The translations under genes were made by a program, and so were the position numbers. Under the pieces are notes generated by a model. It saw only the letters and a list, made by a program, of their open reading frames with translations, had not been told where the DNA came from and ran no database searches. A DNA stretch of 64,000 bases, from the NCBI GenBank assembly GCA_039180875.1, contig JBCDCY010000007.1, forward strand, positions 1 through 64,000. Reading direction: 5' to 3'. The DNA comes from JBCDCY01 sp039180875. GTDB lineage: Bacteria > Pseudomonadota > Alphaproteobacteria > Rhodobacterales > Rhodobacteraceae. The first letter of the stretch is position 1. Each line of letters starts with the position of its first letter. Of this stretch, positions 1-7,762 are shown piece by piece.

Positions 1-31
1 CTGCGATCGCCGGGCTGGCCGGCGATCGCAG
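1..31 (-). terminator. 13-bp perfect stem-loop downstream of rplT
   Basis: Bases 1-13 and 19-31 are perfect reverse complements around a 5-nt loop (GCTGG). The arms contain GCGATCGC. The hairpin lies 21 nt past the rplT stop codon. A following T-run, if any, lies outside the window, so it could be a terminator, an mRNA-processing hairpin or a repeat arm. Confidence 0.5.
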
Positions 32-52
32 CGACGCAGCACCTCGGATGGA

Positions 53-415
53 TCAGTCCAGAGCGGCCTTGGCGCGCTGCACGATGGCGGCGAACGCCTC
101 CGGCTCGTGCACCGCGAGATCGGCGAGCACCTTGCGGTCGACCGCGATCTCGGCCCGCGAGAGGCCGTGGATGAACCGGGCGTAGGTCAGATCCGGGTCG
201 AGCGAGCGCACGCCCGCATTGATCCGCTGGATCCAGAGGGCGCGGAAATTGCGCTTGCGCGTCTTGCGGTCGCGCGTGGCGTATTCCTGGGCTCGATCGA
301 CCGCCTGTTTGGCGACCCGAAAGGTGTTCTTACGCCGGCCGTAATAGCCCTTGGCCGCCTTTACGACCTTCTTGTGGCGGGCGTGGGTGACCTTGCCGCT
401 GGTAACGCGTGCCAT
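53..415 (-). CDS. rplT: 50S ribosomal protein L20
   Basis: This 120-residue basic protein is L20, which binds 23S rRNA early in large-subunit assembly. The N-terminus is rich in Lys and Arg (KVTHARHKKVVKAAKGYYG), followed by the family core RNFRALWIQRINAGVR around residues 55-70. Its length matches the usual 117-120. It starts with ATG 12 bp after the rpmI stop, so the two are surely co-transcribed. infC, often upstream of rpmI in other bacteria, is not here. In other species L20 represses this operon by binding its leader, but I see no clear mimic of that site. Confidence 0.98.
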   Translation of the reverse strand: MARVTSGKVTHARHKKVVKAAKGYYGRRKNTFRVAKQAVDRAQEYATRDRKTRKRNFRALWIQRINAGVRSLDPDLTYARFIHGLSRAEIAVDRKVLADLAVHEPEAFAAIVQRAKAALD

Positions 416-427
416 CTTTGATCCCCC

Positions 428-628
428 CTACGAGCCGTACGGCATGAACGATTTCACCGTGCGCTCATCGGCCTTGGCGACCAGGCTGGTGCCGCGCCGG
501 TTGCGGATGAACTTCGGTGTGCGCTTGATCATGCCGTGGCGCTTGCCGGCCTGGGCCCGGCGCACCCGGCCCGAGGCCGTCAGCTTGAAGCGCTTCTTGG
601 CGCTCGACTTGGTCTTCATCTTGGGCAT
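428..628 (-). CDS. rpmI: 50S ribosomal protein L35
   Basis: This 66-residue basic protein begins MPKMKTKSSAKKRFK, the standard L35 N-terminus, and ends after the RTPKFIRNRRG region. The open frame extends upstream to 700, but the ATG at 628 is chosen because it gives the family length and is preceded by a GGAG ribosome-binding site about 8 nt away. It is the first gene of the rpmI-rplT pair. L35 is a small component of the large ribosomal subunit. Confidence 0.97.
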   Translation of the reverse strand: MPKMKTKSSAKKRFKLTASGRVRRAQAGKRHGMIKRTPKFIRNRRGTSLVAKADERTVKSFMPYGS

Positions 629-706
629 TTCGCTCTCCTGTCCGCAGGGGCTTTTGCGGCGCGCCTCGGCAGCCCGTATTGGCCGGCCGCGCCAGATCAA
701 GCCGGT

Positions 707-735
707 CTGCTAGCCCGACACCGGGGCAAATGCAA
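707..735 (-). promoter_or_regulatory. candidate rpmI-rplT promoter
   Basis: On the minus strand TTGCAT (735-730) is followed after 17 nt by TAGCAG (712-707), about 80 nt upstream of the rpmI start. The -35 matches well and the -10 weakly. This is a consensus-based guess in the only gap upstream of rpmI. Confidence 0.3.
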
Positions 736-761
736 GGGTAGCGAGGGGGCGGCGCGACGGC

Positions 762-986
762 TCAAAGCACGTAGGCGAGGGCCACCATCATGGCCTCGGC
801 CACCGCATCGGCCGAGACGCCGCCGGGCACGGTCAGCTCGGCCCAGCCGAGGAACAGGAGGGCGAGCGCGCTCAGCACCAGCGCCGGGCGAAAGCTGTTG
901 CGCGCCACCATGGCCGTGAGGCCGACCGCAAGGCCTGCGAGCCAGAGGAGCCCGCCGAGCAACAGCAGCCAGGCGACGAGCGTCAC
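762..986 (-). CDS. small hypothetical membrane protein
   Basis: A 74-residue hydrophobic protein that I do not recognise. Residues about 3-27 and 33-50 look like two membrane helices, and the C-terminal 14 residues are also hydrophobic. It starts with GTG 6 nt after the pyk stop codon, with a GGAG motif inside the end of pyk, which suggests translational coupling to pyk. It is followed by the rpmI-rplT genes on the same strand. It could be a real conserved small gene of the pyk-rpmI interval or a chance frame. The placement and hydrophobic pattern favour a real gene. Confidence 0.6.
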   Translation of the reverse strand: MTLVAWLLLLGGLLWLAGLAVGLTAMVARNSFRPALVLSALALLFLGWAELTVPGGVSADAVAEAMMVALAYVL

Positions 987-992
987 CGCCGC

Positions 993-2438
993 CTACTCCG
1001 GCTCGCCTTCGTAGATCAGCTTCTCCTGCACCGGGGCGACGCGCAGGATGTTGGTGGTGCCCGACATGTTGAAGGGAATGCCGGCGGTCACCACGATCCG
1101 GTCGTCATCGGAGGCAAAGCCATCCTCCAACGCCGCCCGGGCAGCGGAGACGACGGCGAGCTTGAAGCGCTCCACCGACGGCACCAGCACGCAATGCAAG
1201 CCCCAGACCAGGCCGAGCCGTCGGGCCGTCTCGATCTTCGGCGTCAGCGCAAGGATCGGCACCCGCGGCCGTTCCCGCGCGGCAAGCATCGCCGTGGTGC
1301 CCCCATGGGTGAAGCAGCAGATCGCGCTCACCTCGGTGGTCTCGGCGACCTCGCGGGCGGCCACGGTGATGGCGTCGGCCACCCGGGTGCGCGACGGGGT
1401 GCGGGAGGCTTCGATCACCTGGCGGTAGATGTCGTCGCGCTCCACCGCTTCGGCGACGTTGTTCATCGTGGTCACCGCCTCGATCGGGTAGTCGCCGGCG
1501 GCCGATTCGGCAGAGAGCATCACCGCATCCGCCCCCTCGTAGATCGCCTGGGCGACGTCGGAGACCTCGGCCCGAGTCGGCACCGGCGAGGTGATCATGC
1601 TCTCCATCATCTGGGTCGCCACGATCACTGGCTTGCCGGCGGCGCGGCAGCGGCGGACCAGGCGCTTCTGGATCGCCGGCAGGGCCTGGACCGGCAGCTC
1701 CACCCCCAGATCGCCGCGGGCCACCATGATGCCGTCGGCCACCTCGAGGATGTCGTCGAAGGCGGTGACGCCCGCCGGCTTCTCGATCTTGGCGATCAGG
1801 GCGACGTCGGGACCGGCGAGCGCCCGCGCCTCGGCCACATCGTCGGCGCGCTGCACGAAGCTCAAGGCCACCCAATCGACGCCGAGGCGCTGCACGAAGG
1901 CGAGATCGGTGCGGTCCTTCTCGCTGAGCGCGGCGAGCGGTAGGACCACGTCGGGCACGTTCACGCCCTTGCGGTCGGAGATCTCTCCACCCACGTCGAC
2001 GCGCACGCTGGCATGCTCGGCATCGCAGTCCGTGACCGTGACCCGGATCTTGCCGTCGTTCACCAGCAGCGTCGCACCCGGCTGCAGGGCGGCGAAGATC
2101 TCCGGATGGGGCAGGCTCACCCGGCTGGCATCGCCTTCCGCCGGGTCGAGGTCGAAGCGGAAGGCTTGCCCCTCCTCCAACATCACGGTGCCGCCGGCGA
2201 AGGTGCCGCAGCGCAGCTTCGGGCCCTGCAGGTCGGCCAGGATGCCGATCGGGCGCTGCAGCTCATGCTCGATCTCTCGGATGCGGGCGTGGCGCTGGCG
2301 GATCTCCTCATGGCTGCCGTGGCTCATGTTGAGGCGGAAGACATCGGCGCCGGCCACGAAGAGCTCCCGGATCATCTCGCGGGAGGAGGAGGCGGGGCCG
2401 AGGGTCGCCACCACCTTGATGCTGCGCTGTCGTCTCAT
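993..2438 (-). CDS. pyk: pyruvate kinase
   Basis: Converts phosphoenolpyruvate and ADP to pyruvate and ATP in the cytosol, the last step of glycolysis. At 481 residues it has the usual length. Visible signatures are the N-terminal VVATLGPASS and RLNMSHGSHEE, the active-site stretch ALIAKIEKPAG near residue 215 with the catalytic Lys, MVARGDLGVELP, and the helix VATQMMESMI followed by PTRAEVSDVA, which binds the monovalent and divalent metal. The start is ATG. It is followed after 6 nt by a small membrane ORF and has a possible promoter 40-70 nt upstream. Confidence 0.97.
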   Translation of the reverse strand: MRRQRSIKVVATLGPASSSREMIRELFVAGADVFRLNMSHGSHEEIRQRHARIREIEHELQRPIGILADLQGPKLRCGTFAGGTVMLEEGQAFRFDLDPAEGDASRVSLPHPEIFAALQPGATLLVNDGKIRVTVTDCDAEHASVRVDVGGEISDRKGVNVPDVVLPLAALSEKDRTDLAFVQRLGVDWVALSFVQRADDVAEARALAGPDVALIAKIEKPAGVTAFDDILEVADGIMVARGDLGVELPVQALPAIQKRLVRRCRAAGKPVIVATQMMESMITSPVPTRAEVSDVAQAIYEGADAVMLSAESAAGDYPIEAVTTMNNVAEAVERDDIYRQVIEASRTPSRTRVADAITVAAREVAETTEVSAICCFTHGGTTAMLAARERPRVPILALTPKIETARRLGLVWGLHCVLVPSVERFKLAVVSAARAALEDGFASDDDRIVVTAGIPFNMSGTTNILRVAPVQEKLIYEGEPE

Positions 2439-2482
2439 GGTGGACCTTTGTCGGGGGGCGGCAGGTCGGGGCTTTTGGGTGG

Positions 2483-2511
2483 TATAGTGCGGAGGCGCGC
2501 AAGGTCAGCAA
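2483..2511 (-). promoter_or_regulatory. candidate pyk promoter
   Basis: On the minus strand TTGCTG (2511-2506) and ACTATA (2488-2483) are 17 nt apart, about 45 nt upstream of the pyk ATG. The region is divergent with the DUF1244 gene. Consensus-based only. Confidence 0.3.
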
Positions 2512-2616
2512 GAACTTTATCGGCCAGCCCGGGGACGCGACGGATCTGGACGACCGCGATCGGGTCCCCCACCTATGCAGACAGCCAGACAGCGCCAGCC
2601 CTACGGAGGACTCCCC

Positions 2617-2925
2617 ATGGATCGTCTCGACGATCAGACCCGGATCGAGCTCGAGGCCGCGGCCTTTCGCCAGCTTCGCGCCCATCTGTTGGAGCGCACC
2701 GATGTGCAGAACATCGACCTGATGAACCTGAGCGGCTTCTGCCGCAACTGCCTCAGCCGCTGGTATCAAGAGGCGGCGAACGAACGCGGCATCGAGATGT
2801 CGAAGGACGAGGCGCGGGAGGTCTTCTACGGCATGCCCTTCGCCGAATGGCGGGCTGCGCACCAGACCGAGGCGAGCGACGCGCAGCAGGCGGCCTTCGC
2901 CGAGGCCCAGGCCAAAGGGCACTGA
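2617..2925 (+). CDS. DUF1244 family protein
   Basis: A 102-residue soluble protein of a family of unknown function that is common in proteobacteria. The diagnostic segment is NLSGFCRNCLSRWYQEAANERG around residues 33-54, with a C-x-x-C pair that could bind a metal, followed by YGMPFAEWRA. The ATG at 2617 is preferred over the upstream start at 2575 because GGAGGA lies 6 nt before it. It is transcribed divergently from pyk and convergently with dat. I cannot assign a role. Confidence 0.88.
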   Translation: MDRLDDQTRIELEAAAFRQLRAHLLERTDVQNIDLMNLSGFCRNCLSRWYQEAANERGIEMSKDEAREVFYGMPFAEWRAAHQTEASDAQQAAFAEAQAKGH

Positions 2926-2927
2926 GC

Positions 2928-2949
2928 GGTCGCCGACAGGTCGGCCACC
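2928..2949. terminator. hairpin between convergent genes
   Basis: The 9-nt arms at 2928-2936 and 2941-2949 pair with one mismatch around a CAGG loop. The hairpin fills the 33-bp gap between the DUF1244 gene and dat, which converge here. There is no T-run, so it is a bidirectional terminator by position only. Confidence 0.4.
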
Positions 2950-2958
2950 GGCCGCACC

Positions 2959-3813
2959 TTAGATCGCGGTGCGCCGGCTTTCGTCGATGTAGATCTCGCG
3001 CAGGCGACGCGCGATCGGGCCCGGGGCGCCGTCGCCTATGGCGACCCCGTCGATCTCCACCACCGGCGTGACGAGCGACGTGGCGGCGGTCACGAACGCC
3101 TCGGCCGCATCCTGGGCCTCGGGAATGGTGAAGGGCCGCTCCTCAATCCGCATCTGCGCCTCTTCGGCGAGGCGGAGGACGCTGGCGCGGGTGATGCCGT
3201 GCAGGATGGCGTTGGAGAGCTGACGGGTGACGATCACCCCCTCTTTCGTCACGATATAGGCGTTGTTCGAGGTGCCCTCGGTCACCGCGCCGTCCTCCAC
3301 CATCCAGGCATCGTCGGCGCCGGCTTCCTTGGCCATGGTCTTGCACATCGAGGGCGCGAGGAGCTGCACCGTCTTGATATCGCGCCGGCCCCAGCGGATG
3401 TCGGGGGTGGAGACGATGCGGGCACCGCGGGCGGCGAGCGGCGCATCGACCAGGCTACGGGCCTGGGTGAAGAGCGCGACGGTGGGTGTTGCCTCTTCTG
3501 GAAACAGGAAGTCGCGCTCGGCCGCGCCCCGGCTGATCTGCAGGTAGATGCCTCCCTCCTCCAGCTCGTTCAGGCGGACCAGGGTGCGGTGCACGTCGAG
3601 CAGGTCGTCGTCCTCGAGCGGCGGCTCCATGTCGAGCTCGCCGAGGGAGCGGCGAAGGCGCGCCATATGGGCCGGGAAGTCCACCAGCTTGCCCCCGAGC
3701 ACCGTCGTCACCTCGTAGACCGCATCGGCGAACAGGAAGCCGCGGTCGAAGATGGAGACCTTGGCCTCCATCTCCGGCAAGTAGGATCCGTTGAGGTAGA
3801 CGATGCGGCTCAT
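2959..3813 (-). CDS. dat: D-amino-acid aminotransferase (class IV PLP)
   Basis: A 284-residue fold-type IV aminotransferase. Such enzymes move the amino group between D-amino acids and 2-oxo acids such as 2-oxoglutarate, giving or using D-glutamate. Family marks are YLNGSYLPEMEAKVSIFDRGF at the N-terminus, the probable PLP lysine Lys147 in RRDIKTVQLL, and VTEGTSNNAYIV near residues 178-189. It is the third gene of a probable operon with dgcN and dgcA, separated from dgcA by 3 nt. That context favours a D-amino-acid substrate over branched-chain amino acids or aminodeoxychorismate, which have homologous enzymes. Confidence 0.88.
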   Translation of the reverse strand: MSRIVYLNGSYLPEMEAKVSIFDRGFLFADAVYEVTTVLGGKLVDFPAHMARLRRSLGELDMEPPLEDDDLLDVHRTLVRLNELEEGGIYLQISRGAAERDFLFPEEATPTVALFTQARSLVDAPLAARGARIVSTPDIRWGRRDIKTVQLLAPSMCKTMAKEAGADDAWMVEDGAVTEGTSNNAYIVTKEGVIVTRQLSNAILHGITRASVLRLAEEAQMRIEERPFTIPEAQDAAEAFVTAATSLVTPVVEIDGVAIGDGAPGPIARRLREIYIDESRRTAI

Positions 3814-3816
3814 GCC

Positions 3817-4776
3817 CTATCCCCACAATTCCGGCGTCGGCGGGTGCGCGCCGGCCGCGTCGTAGACCAACGGCACCGCGCGGTCCTCGGCCAGCAGGAG
3901 CGGGCCGTCGAGGTCCACCACCTCCGCCCCCTGGGCCAGCAGCACCGCCGGCGCCATGGCGAGGGAGGAGCCGACCATGCAGCCCACCATGATGGCGTAG
4001 CCCGCCGCCCTTGCCTCGTCGCGAAGCGCCAACGCCTCCGTCAGGCCGCCCGCCTTGTCGAGCTTGATATTGACCATGTCGTATTTGCCGGCAAGCGCCG
4101 GCAATGACGCACGGTCGTGGCAGCTTTCGTCGGCGCAGATCGGCACCGGGCGGGGGAGATCGGCGAGCGCGTCGTCCGCCCCGGCGGGCAGCGGCTGTTC
4201 GATCAGGCTGACGCCGAGCGCGGCCATCTCCGCCACCAGGTCGCCGTAGCTCTCCGCCGTCCAGCCCTCATTGGCGTCGACGATCAGGCGGGCATCCGGG
4301 GCACCCGCGCGGACGGCGCGCAGGCGGGCGCCATCCTCCATCCCGCCGCCGAGCTTTACCTTGAGGAGCGGGCGATGGGCGTTGGCGGCGGCCGCCTTTC
4401 GCATCGCCTCGGGCGCCGCGAGGGAGAGGGTGAAGGCGGTCTGCACCGGCCCGGCCCCGATCGCGACGGGCACAGGCGCACCGCTCCGCTTCGCCTCCAG
4501 ATCCCAGAGCGCGCAGTCGACGGCGTTCCGCGCAGCCCCCGGGGGCAGCAGATCCTGCAAGCCGTCGCGGTCGAGCGGCGTCGGCAGGGCCCGGATCGCC
4601 GCCTCAACGCTCTCCAGCGTCTCGCCGTAGCGGGCGTAGGGCACGCACTCGCCCCAGCCGCGATGCGGGCCGTCGGTGATGCTGACGGTCAGCACTTCCG
4701 CCGCATCGCGGCTGCCGCGGGCGATGGTGAAGACCTCGCGGAGGGCGAAGCGGGCCCGCTCAACCGCGATCTGCAT
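3817..4776 (-). CDS. dgcA: enolase-superfamily epimerase, DgcA-like N-acetyl-D-glutamate racemase
   Basis: A 319-residue enolase-superfamily member of the dipeptide-epimerase branch. Catalytic and metal residues are all visible: K139-V-K141, D167 in VDANEGW, E193 in IEQPLP, D216 in ADESCH, and K238 in NIKLDKAGG. The gene overlaps the end of dgcN by one nt (TGATG). The pairing with a DUF1611/DgcN gene matches the marine D-glutamate pathway, in which DgcA racemises N-acetyl-D-glutamate to the L form. On sequence alone it could instead be an L-Ala-D/L-Glu epimerase of murein recycling, so the DgcA call rests on context. Confidence 0.82.
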   Translation of the reverse strand: MQIAVERARFALREVFTIARGSRDAAEVLTVSITDGPHRGWGECVPYARYGETLESVEAAIRALPTPLDRDGLQDLLPPGAARNAVDCALWDLEAKRSGAPVPVAIGAGPVQTAFTLSLAAPEAMRKAAAANAHRPLLKVKLGGGMEDGARLRAVRAGAPDARLIVDANEGWTAESYGDLVAEMAALGVSLIEQPLPAGADDALADLPRPVPICADESCHDRASLPALAGKYDMVNIKLDKAGGLTEALALRDEARAAGYAIMVGCMVGSSLAMAPAVLLAQGAEVVDLDGPLLLAEDRAVPLVYDAAGAHPPTPELWG

Positions 4777-5777
4777 CAGAGTGCTGCGAGGGCGTCGACC
4801 AGGCGATCCGCGCCCTGGCGATAGGGATCGACGGTCGGCAGGCCGAGCCGCGCCTCCGTCGCCTCGAGATATTCGAGCGCCGCCTCCTCATGGAGGGCCG
4901 AGGTGTTGACGGCGATGCCCACGACCTCGGCCGCCGGGTTCACGATGCGCGCCATCTGCAGCGACAGATCGCGGAGCGCATCGAGGGACGGCAGGCGGTA
5001 GTCCGGCAAACCGCGCATATGACCGCGGGTCGGCTCATGGCAGAGGACCAGGGCATCGGGCTGGCCGCCATGGATCAGGGCGAGCGTCACGCCGGAATAG
5101 GAGGCGTGGAACAGGCTCCCCTGCCCCTCGATCAGGTCCCAGTGCTCCGGGTCATTGTCGGGCGTCAATTGCTCCACCGCACCGGCCATGAAGTCGGCGA
5201 CGATGGCGTCGAGCGGGATGCCCGCACCCGTCACCAGGATGCCGGTCTGGCCGGTGGCGCGGAAGGTGGCGGGCATGGAACGTGCGGCCATCACCCGCTC
5301 CATGGCAAGCGCGGTGTACATCTTGCCGATGGAGCAATCGGTGCCGACGGCGAGGCAGCGTTTGCCCGTCCGGCGCTTGCCGTTGGCGATCGGGAACGGT
5401 CCCTGGGGCACGCGGACGTCATGCAGGGTCCGGCCGTGCTTGGCGGCGGCCTCCGCCAATTCCGGCACATCGGCCAGGCGGTTGTGCAGGCCGGAGGCGA
5501 TGTCGAAACCGGCCGCCAGCGCGCTCACCAGTACCTCAGTCCAGGCCTGGGAGATCACGCCGCCGCGGTTGGCCACGCCGACGATCAGGGTGCGGGCGCC
5601 CTTGGCCGCCGCCTCCTCGATCGTCAGATCGGGGACCTTCATGTCGGCCTGGCAACCCTCCATCCGGAACTGGCCGACCACGGTGTCGGAGCGCCAATCG
5701 CGGATGCCCTGGGCGACCTTGGCGGCCAAGGCATCCGGCGCATCGCCAAGAAACAGCAGATAGGGCCGCTCGATCAT
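4776..5777 (-). CDS. dgcN: DUF1611 protein, DgcN-like D-glutamate N-acetyltransferase
   Basis: A 333-residue DUF1611 protein. It has an N-terminal Rossmann-like domain (IERPYLLFLGDAPDALAAK) and a C-terminal P-loop domain with the Walker-A-like GTDCSIGKM at residues 145-153. Members named DgcN N-acetylate D-glutamate, feeding DgcA. The ATG at 5777 is chosen over the upstream 5837 start because MIERPYLLFLGDA is the conserved N-terminus. It is the first gene of dgcN-dgcA-dat. Two routes out of D-glutamate would thus sit in one operon: transamination by Dat, and acetylation plus racemisation. Confidence 0.85.
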   Translation of the reverse strand: MIERPYLLFLGDAPDALAAKVAQGIRDWRSDTVVGQFRMEGCQADMKVPDLTIEEAAAKGARTLIVGVANRGGVISQAWTEVLVSALAAGFDIASGLHNRLADVPELAEAAAKHGRTLHDVRVPQGPFPIANGKRRTGKRCLAVGTDCSIGKMYTALAMERVMAARSMPATFRATGQTGILVTGAGIPLDAIVADFMAGAVEQLTPDNDPEHWDLIEGQGSLFHASYSGVTLALIHGGQPDALVLCHEPTRGHMRGLPDYRLPSLDALRDLSLQMARIVNPAAEVVGIAVNTSALHEEAALEYLEATEARLGLPTVDPYRQGADRLVDALAAL

Positions 5778-5796
5778 CAGGGGGCACCCGCGGTGA

Positions 5797-5821
5797 CGGC
5801 GCGCGGACGGGGCGCGCGCCG
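5797..5821 (-). terminator. GC-rich hairpin downstream of opgH
   Basis: The 8-bp stem CGGCGCGC (5797-5804) pairs with GCGCGCCG (5814-5821). It lies in the 108-bp gap between opgH and dgcN on the minus strand. There is no T-run. Confidence 0.35.
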
Positions 5822-5885
5822 CGGACTGTCGCCGCAATTCGCCGGCCCGGCAAGCCCCGCTGTGCCGCGGGCGAGCCTCCGGCGA

Positions 5886-7721
5886 TCAGGCGGCCCGGGT
5901 GGTGGCGCTCGGGCTCGGCAGGGGGGCGGAGGCCTCGGCCGCGGCGACCCGGGCGAGCGGCTCGGGCAGGCCGCGTTCCTCGGGAATGGCGCAAAGGCCG
6001 ATCCGGGTGACGAAGCGTCCGACGGCAGGCGATGCCGTCAGCACCGCGAAGGGGATGGCGAAGGTCATGCCCGCGAGCACCGGCGCCGCCCAGGGCCAGA
6101 CGCTCGGCGCCAAGGCGAAGATCGCGGCTGCGAGCGCAAGACCGAAGAGCGTCTGCGGCCAGAGCCCCCGCGCCGCATCGCGCCAGCTCAGGCGGTAGGC
6201 ATCGCGCTCCTGCCCGTTCCAGGTCACCGAGCGGCCGAAGAGGAGGCCGATGAGGAAGAGCGTCACGCGAAGCGCAACCACGGGCGCGAGCAGCACGGAG
6301 AACAGCGTCTCCGTCAGGCCCCCGGCCAGAAAGCGCGCCGTGCCGCCATAGCGCCTGGTGCCCCCCGGCGTCAGCATCACGTCGAGCCAGCCCGCCACCT
6401 TGGGGACGAAACTGACGGCCAGCATGATGAAGAACATGGCGATGGCAAAGGCGACGTTCACCCCGCTATCGCCGCCGATGACGAGTTTCGAGGCGGCGGC
6501 GAGCGTCATCAGCATCCAGGCCGGCGCGCCGAGATACATCATGATGGCGGCAAAGATCTGGAAGCGGCTCATCGGGCGCAGGCCCGGCCAGCCGAGGATG
6601 CGCCAGTACTGCATGTTGCCCTGGCACCAGCGCAGGTCGCGCTTGGTGAAGTCCATGAGGGTGGGCGGGTTCTCCTCCCAGCTCTCGGTCTCGACCGGCA
6701 GGACTCGCACCTCGTAGCCGGCGCGGCGAAGCAGTGCCGCCTCCACCTGGTCGTGGCTCAGGATATAGCCGCCGAGGGGTGGGGTGCCCGGCAGCCGCGG
6801 CAGGCGACAGGCCTGGCGGAAGGGGGCGAGGCGCACGATGGCGTTGTGGCCCCAGTAGGGCCCGCAATCGCCGTGCCACCAGGCGGCCCCCATGGTGAAG
6901 CTCCGCATGCCCGCACGCATGCCGAACTGAAAGATCCGGGCGAAGGCGGAGGTCGCCGGCGCGCCGACGACGAGGGATTGCAGCAGGCCGAGGCGGGGAT
7001 GCGCCTCCATCATCCGCACCATCTCAACGATCGTGCCGGCACCCATCAGGCTGTCGGTGTCCAGCGGCAGGAAGAAGTCGTAGCCGTCGCCGTGCTGCAG
7101 CAGGAAGTCCTGGACATTGCCGGCCTTGAAGCCGGGATTGTCCGGCCGCCGACGATAGAGCGCCCGGGGGCCGAGTTGCGGGCGCAGCATCTCGAACCGC
7201 GCCTCTTCGGCCGCCGCGATCTCAGGGTCCGAGGTGTCGGAGAGGACGAAGACGTCGAAATGCTCGCCCACGCCCTCCGCCTCCAGCGCCCGGCGCATCT
7301 CGGCCAGCTTGGCCAGCGACCGCTCCGGCGGTTCGTTCCTGAGGAACATGGTGAGCGCGATGCGGCTGCTGATCGGCACGGTCCGGTCGATCTCGGTAAA
7401 GGGTGAGGTCCGCGCCAGGCCGTCCCGCACCCCATGCAGCAGCCAAAGCCCGATCACCGCGTTCCAAAGGCCCATGACCGTCCAGGGCGCACCCACGAGG
7501 AAGCAGACGAGGATGATGATGTCAGAGACCGCAAAGCCGTTGGCGCCGAAAACCTGCACCAGTCCCCAGAAGAGGCCGGCGAGGGTCGCGAGGTTGAGCA
7601 GCAGCACGATGGCCCGCCGCCGGGCGAGCCGGGCCGTCGGCTGAAAGCCTGCCGGGGTCCAGCCGGTCTCCGCCGGTTGGTCGAGCCCGATCACCGGGCG
7701 ATTGTGGACGTCAGTCGTCAT
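5886..7721 (-). CDS. opgH: glucan biosynthesis glucosyltransferase OpgH (MdoH)
   Basis: An inner-membrane GT2-family glucosyltransferase that builds and probably exports the linear backbone of osmoregulated periplasmic glucans. The 611-residue form is shorter than the E. coli protein (about 847) but in the range of alphaproteobacterial ones. Membrane helices flank a cytosolic catalytic domain with FVLSDTSDPEIAA, LPLDTDSLMGAG and the RDLRWCQGNMQ acceptor motif, followed by a cluster of C-terminal helices. The ATG at 7721 (MTTDVHNRPV) is preferred over 7793, which would overlap the divergent MDR gene. opgG is not in the window. opgC lies 4 kb away. Confidence 0.93.
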   Translation of the reverse strand: MTTDVHNRPVIGLDQPAETGWTPAGFQPTARLARRRAIVLLLNLATLAGLFWGLVQVFGANGFAVSDIIILVCFLVGAPWTVMGLWNAVIGLWLLHGVRDGLARTSPFTEIDRTVPISSRIALTMFLRNEPPERSLAKLAEMRRALEAEGVGEHFDVFVLSDTSDPEIAAAEEARFEMLRPQLGPRALYRRRPDNPGFKAGNVQDFLLQHGDGYDFFLPLDTDSLMGAGTIVEMVRMMEAHPRLGLLQSLVVGAPATSAFARIFQFGMRAGMRSFTMGAAWWHGDCGPYWGHNAIVRLAPFRQACRLPRLPGTPPLGGYILSHDQVEAALLRRAGYEVRVLPVETESWEENPPTLMDFTKRDLRWCQGNMQYWRILGWPGLRPMSRFQIFAAIMMYLGAPAWMLMTLAAASKLVIGGDSGVNVAFAIAMFFIMLAVSFVPKVAGWLDVMLTPGGTRRYGGTARFLAGGLTETLFSVLLAPVVALRVTLFLIGLLFGRSVTWNGQERDAYRLSWRDAARGLWPQTLFGLALAAAIFALAPSVWPWAAPVLAGMTFAIPFAVLTASPAVGRFVTRIGLCAIPEERGLPEPLARVAAAEASAPLPSPSATTRAA

Positions 7722-7762
7722 CTCGATATGGTCCTGCCTCGAAAACGTCGGAGGTTTGCCAG

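Noticed and set aside
4890..7406. 838-codon plus-strand open frame
   Set aside because: It lies antisense to dgcN and opgH, its translation is low-complexity (Gly, Arg, His, Ala) with no family motif, and long shadow frames are expected in G+C-rich DNA.
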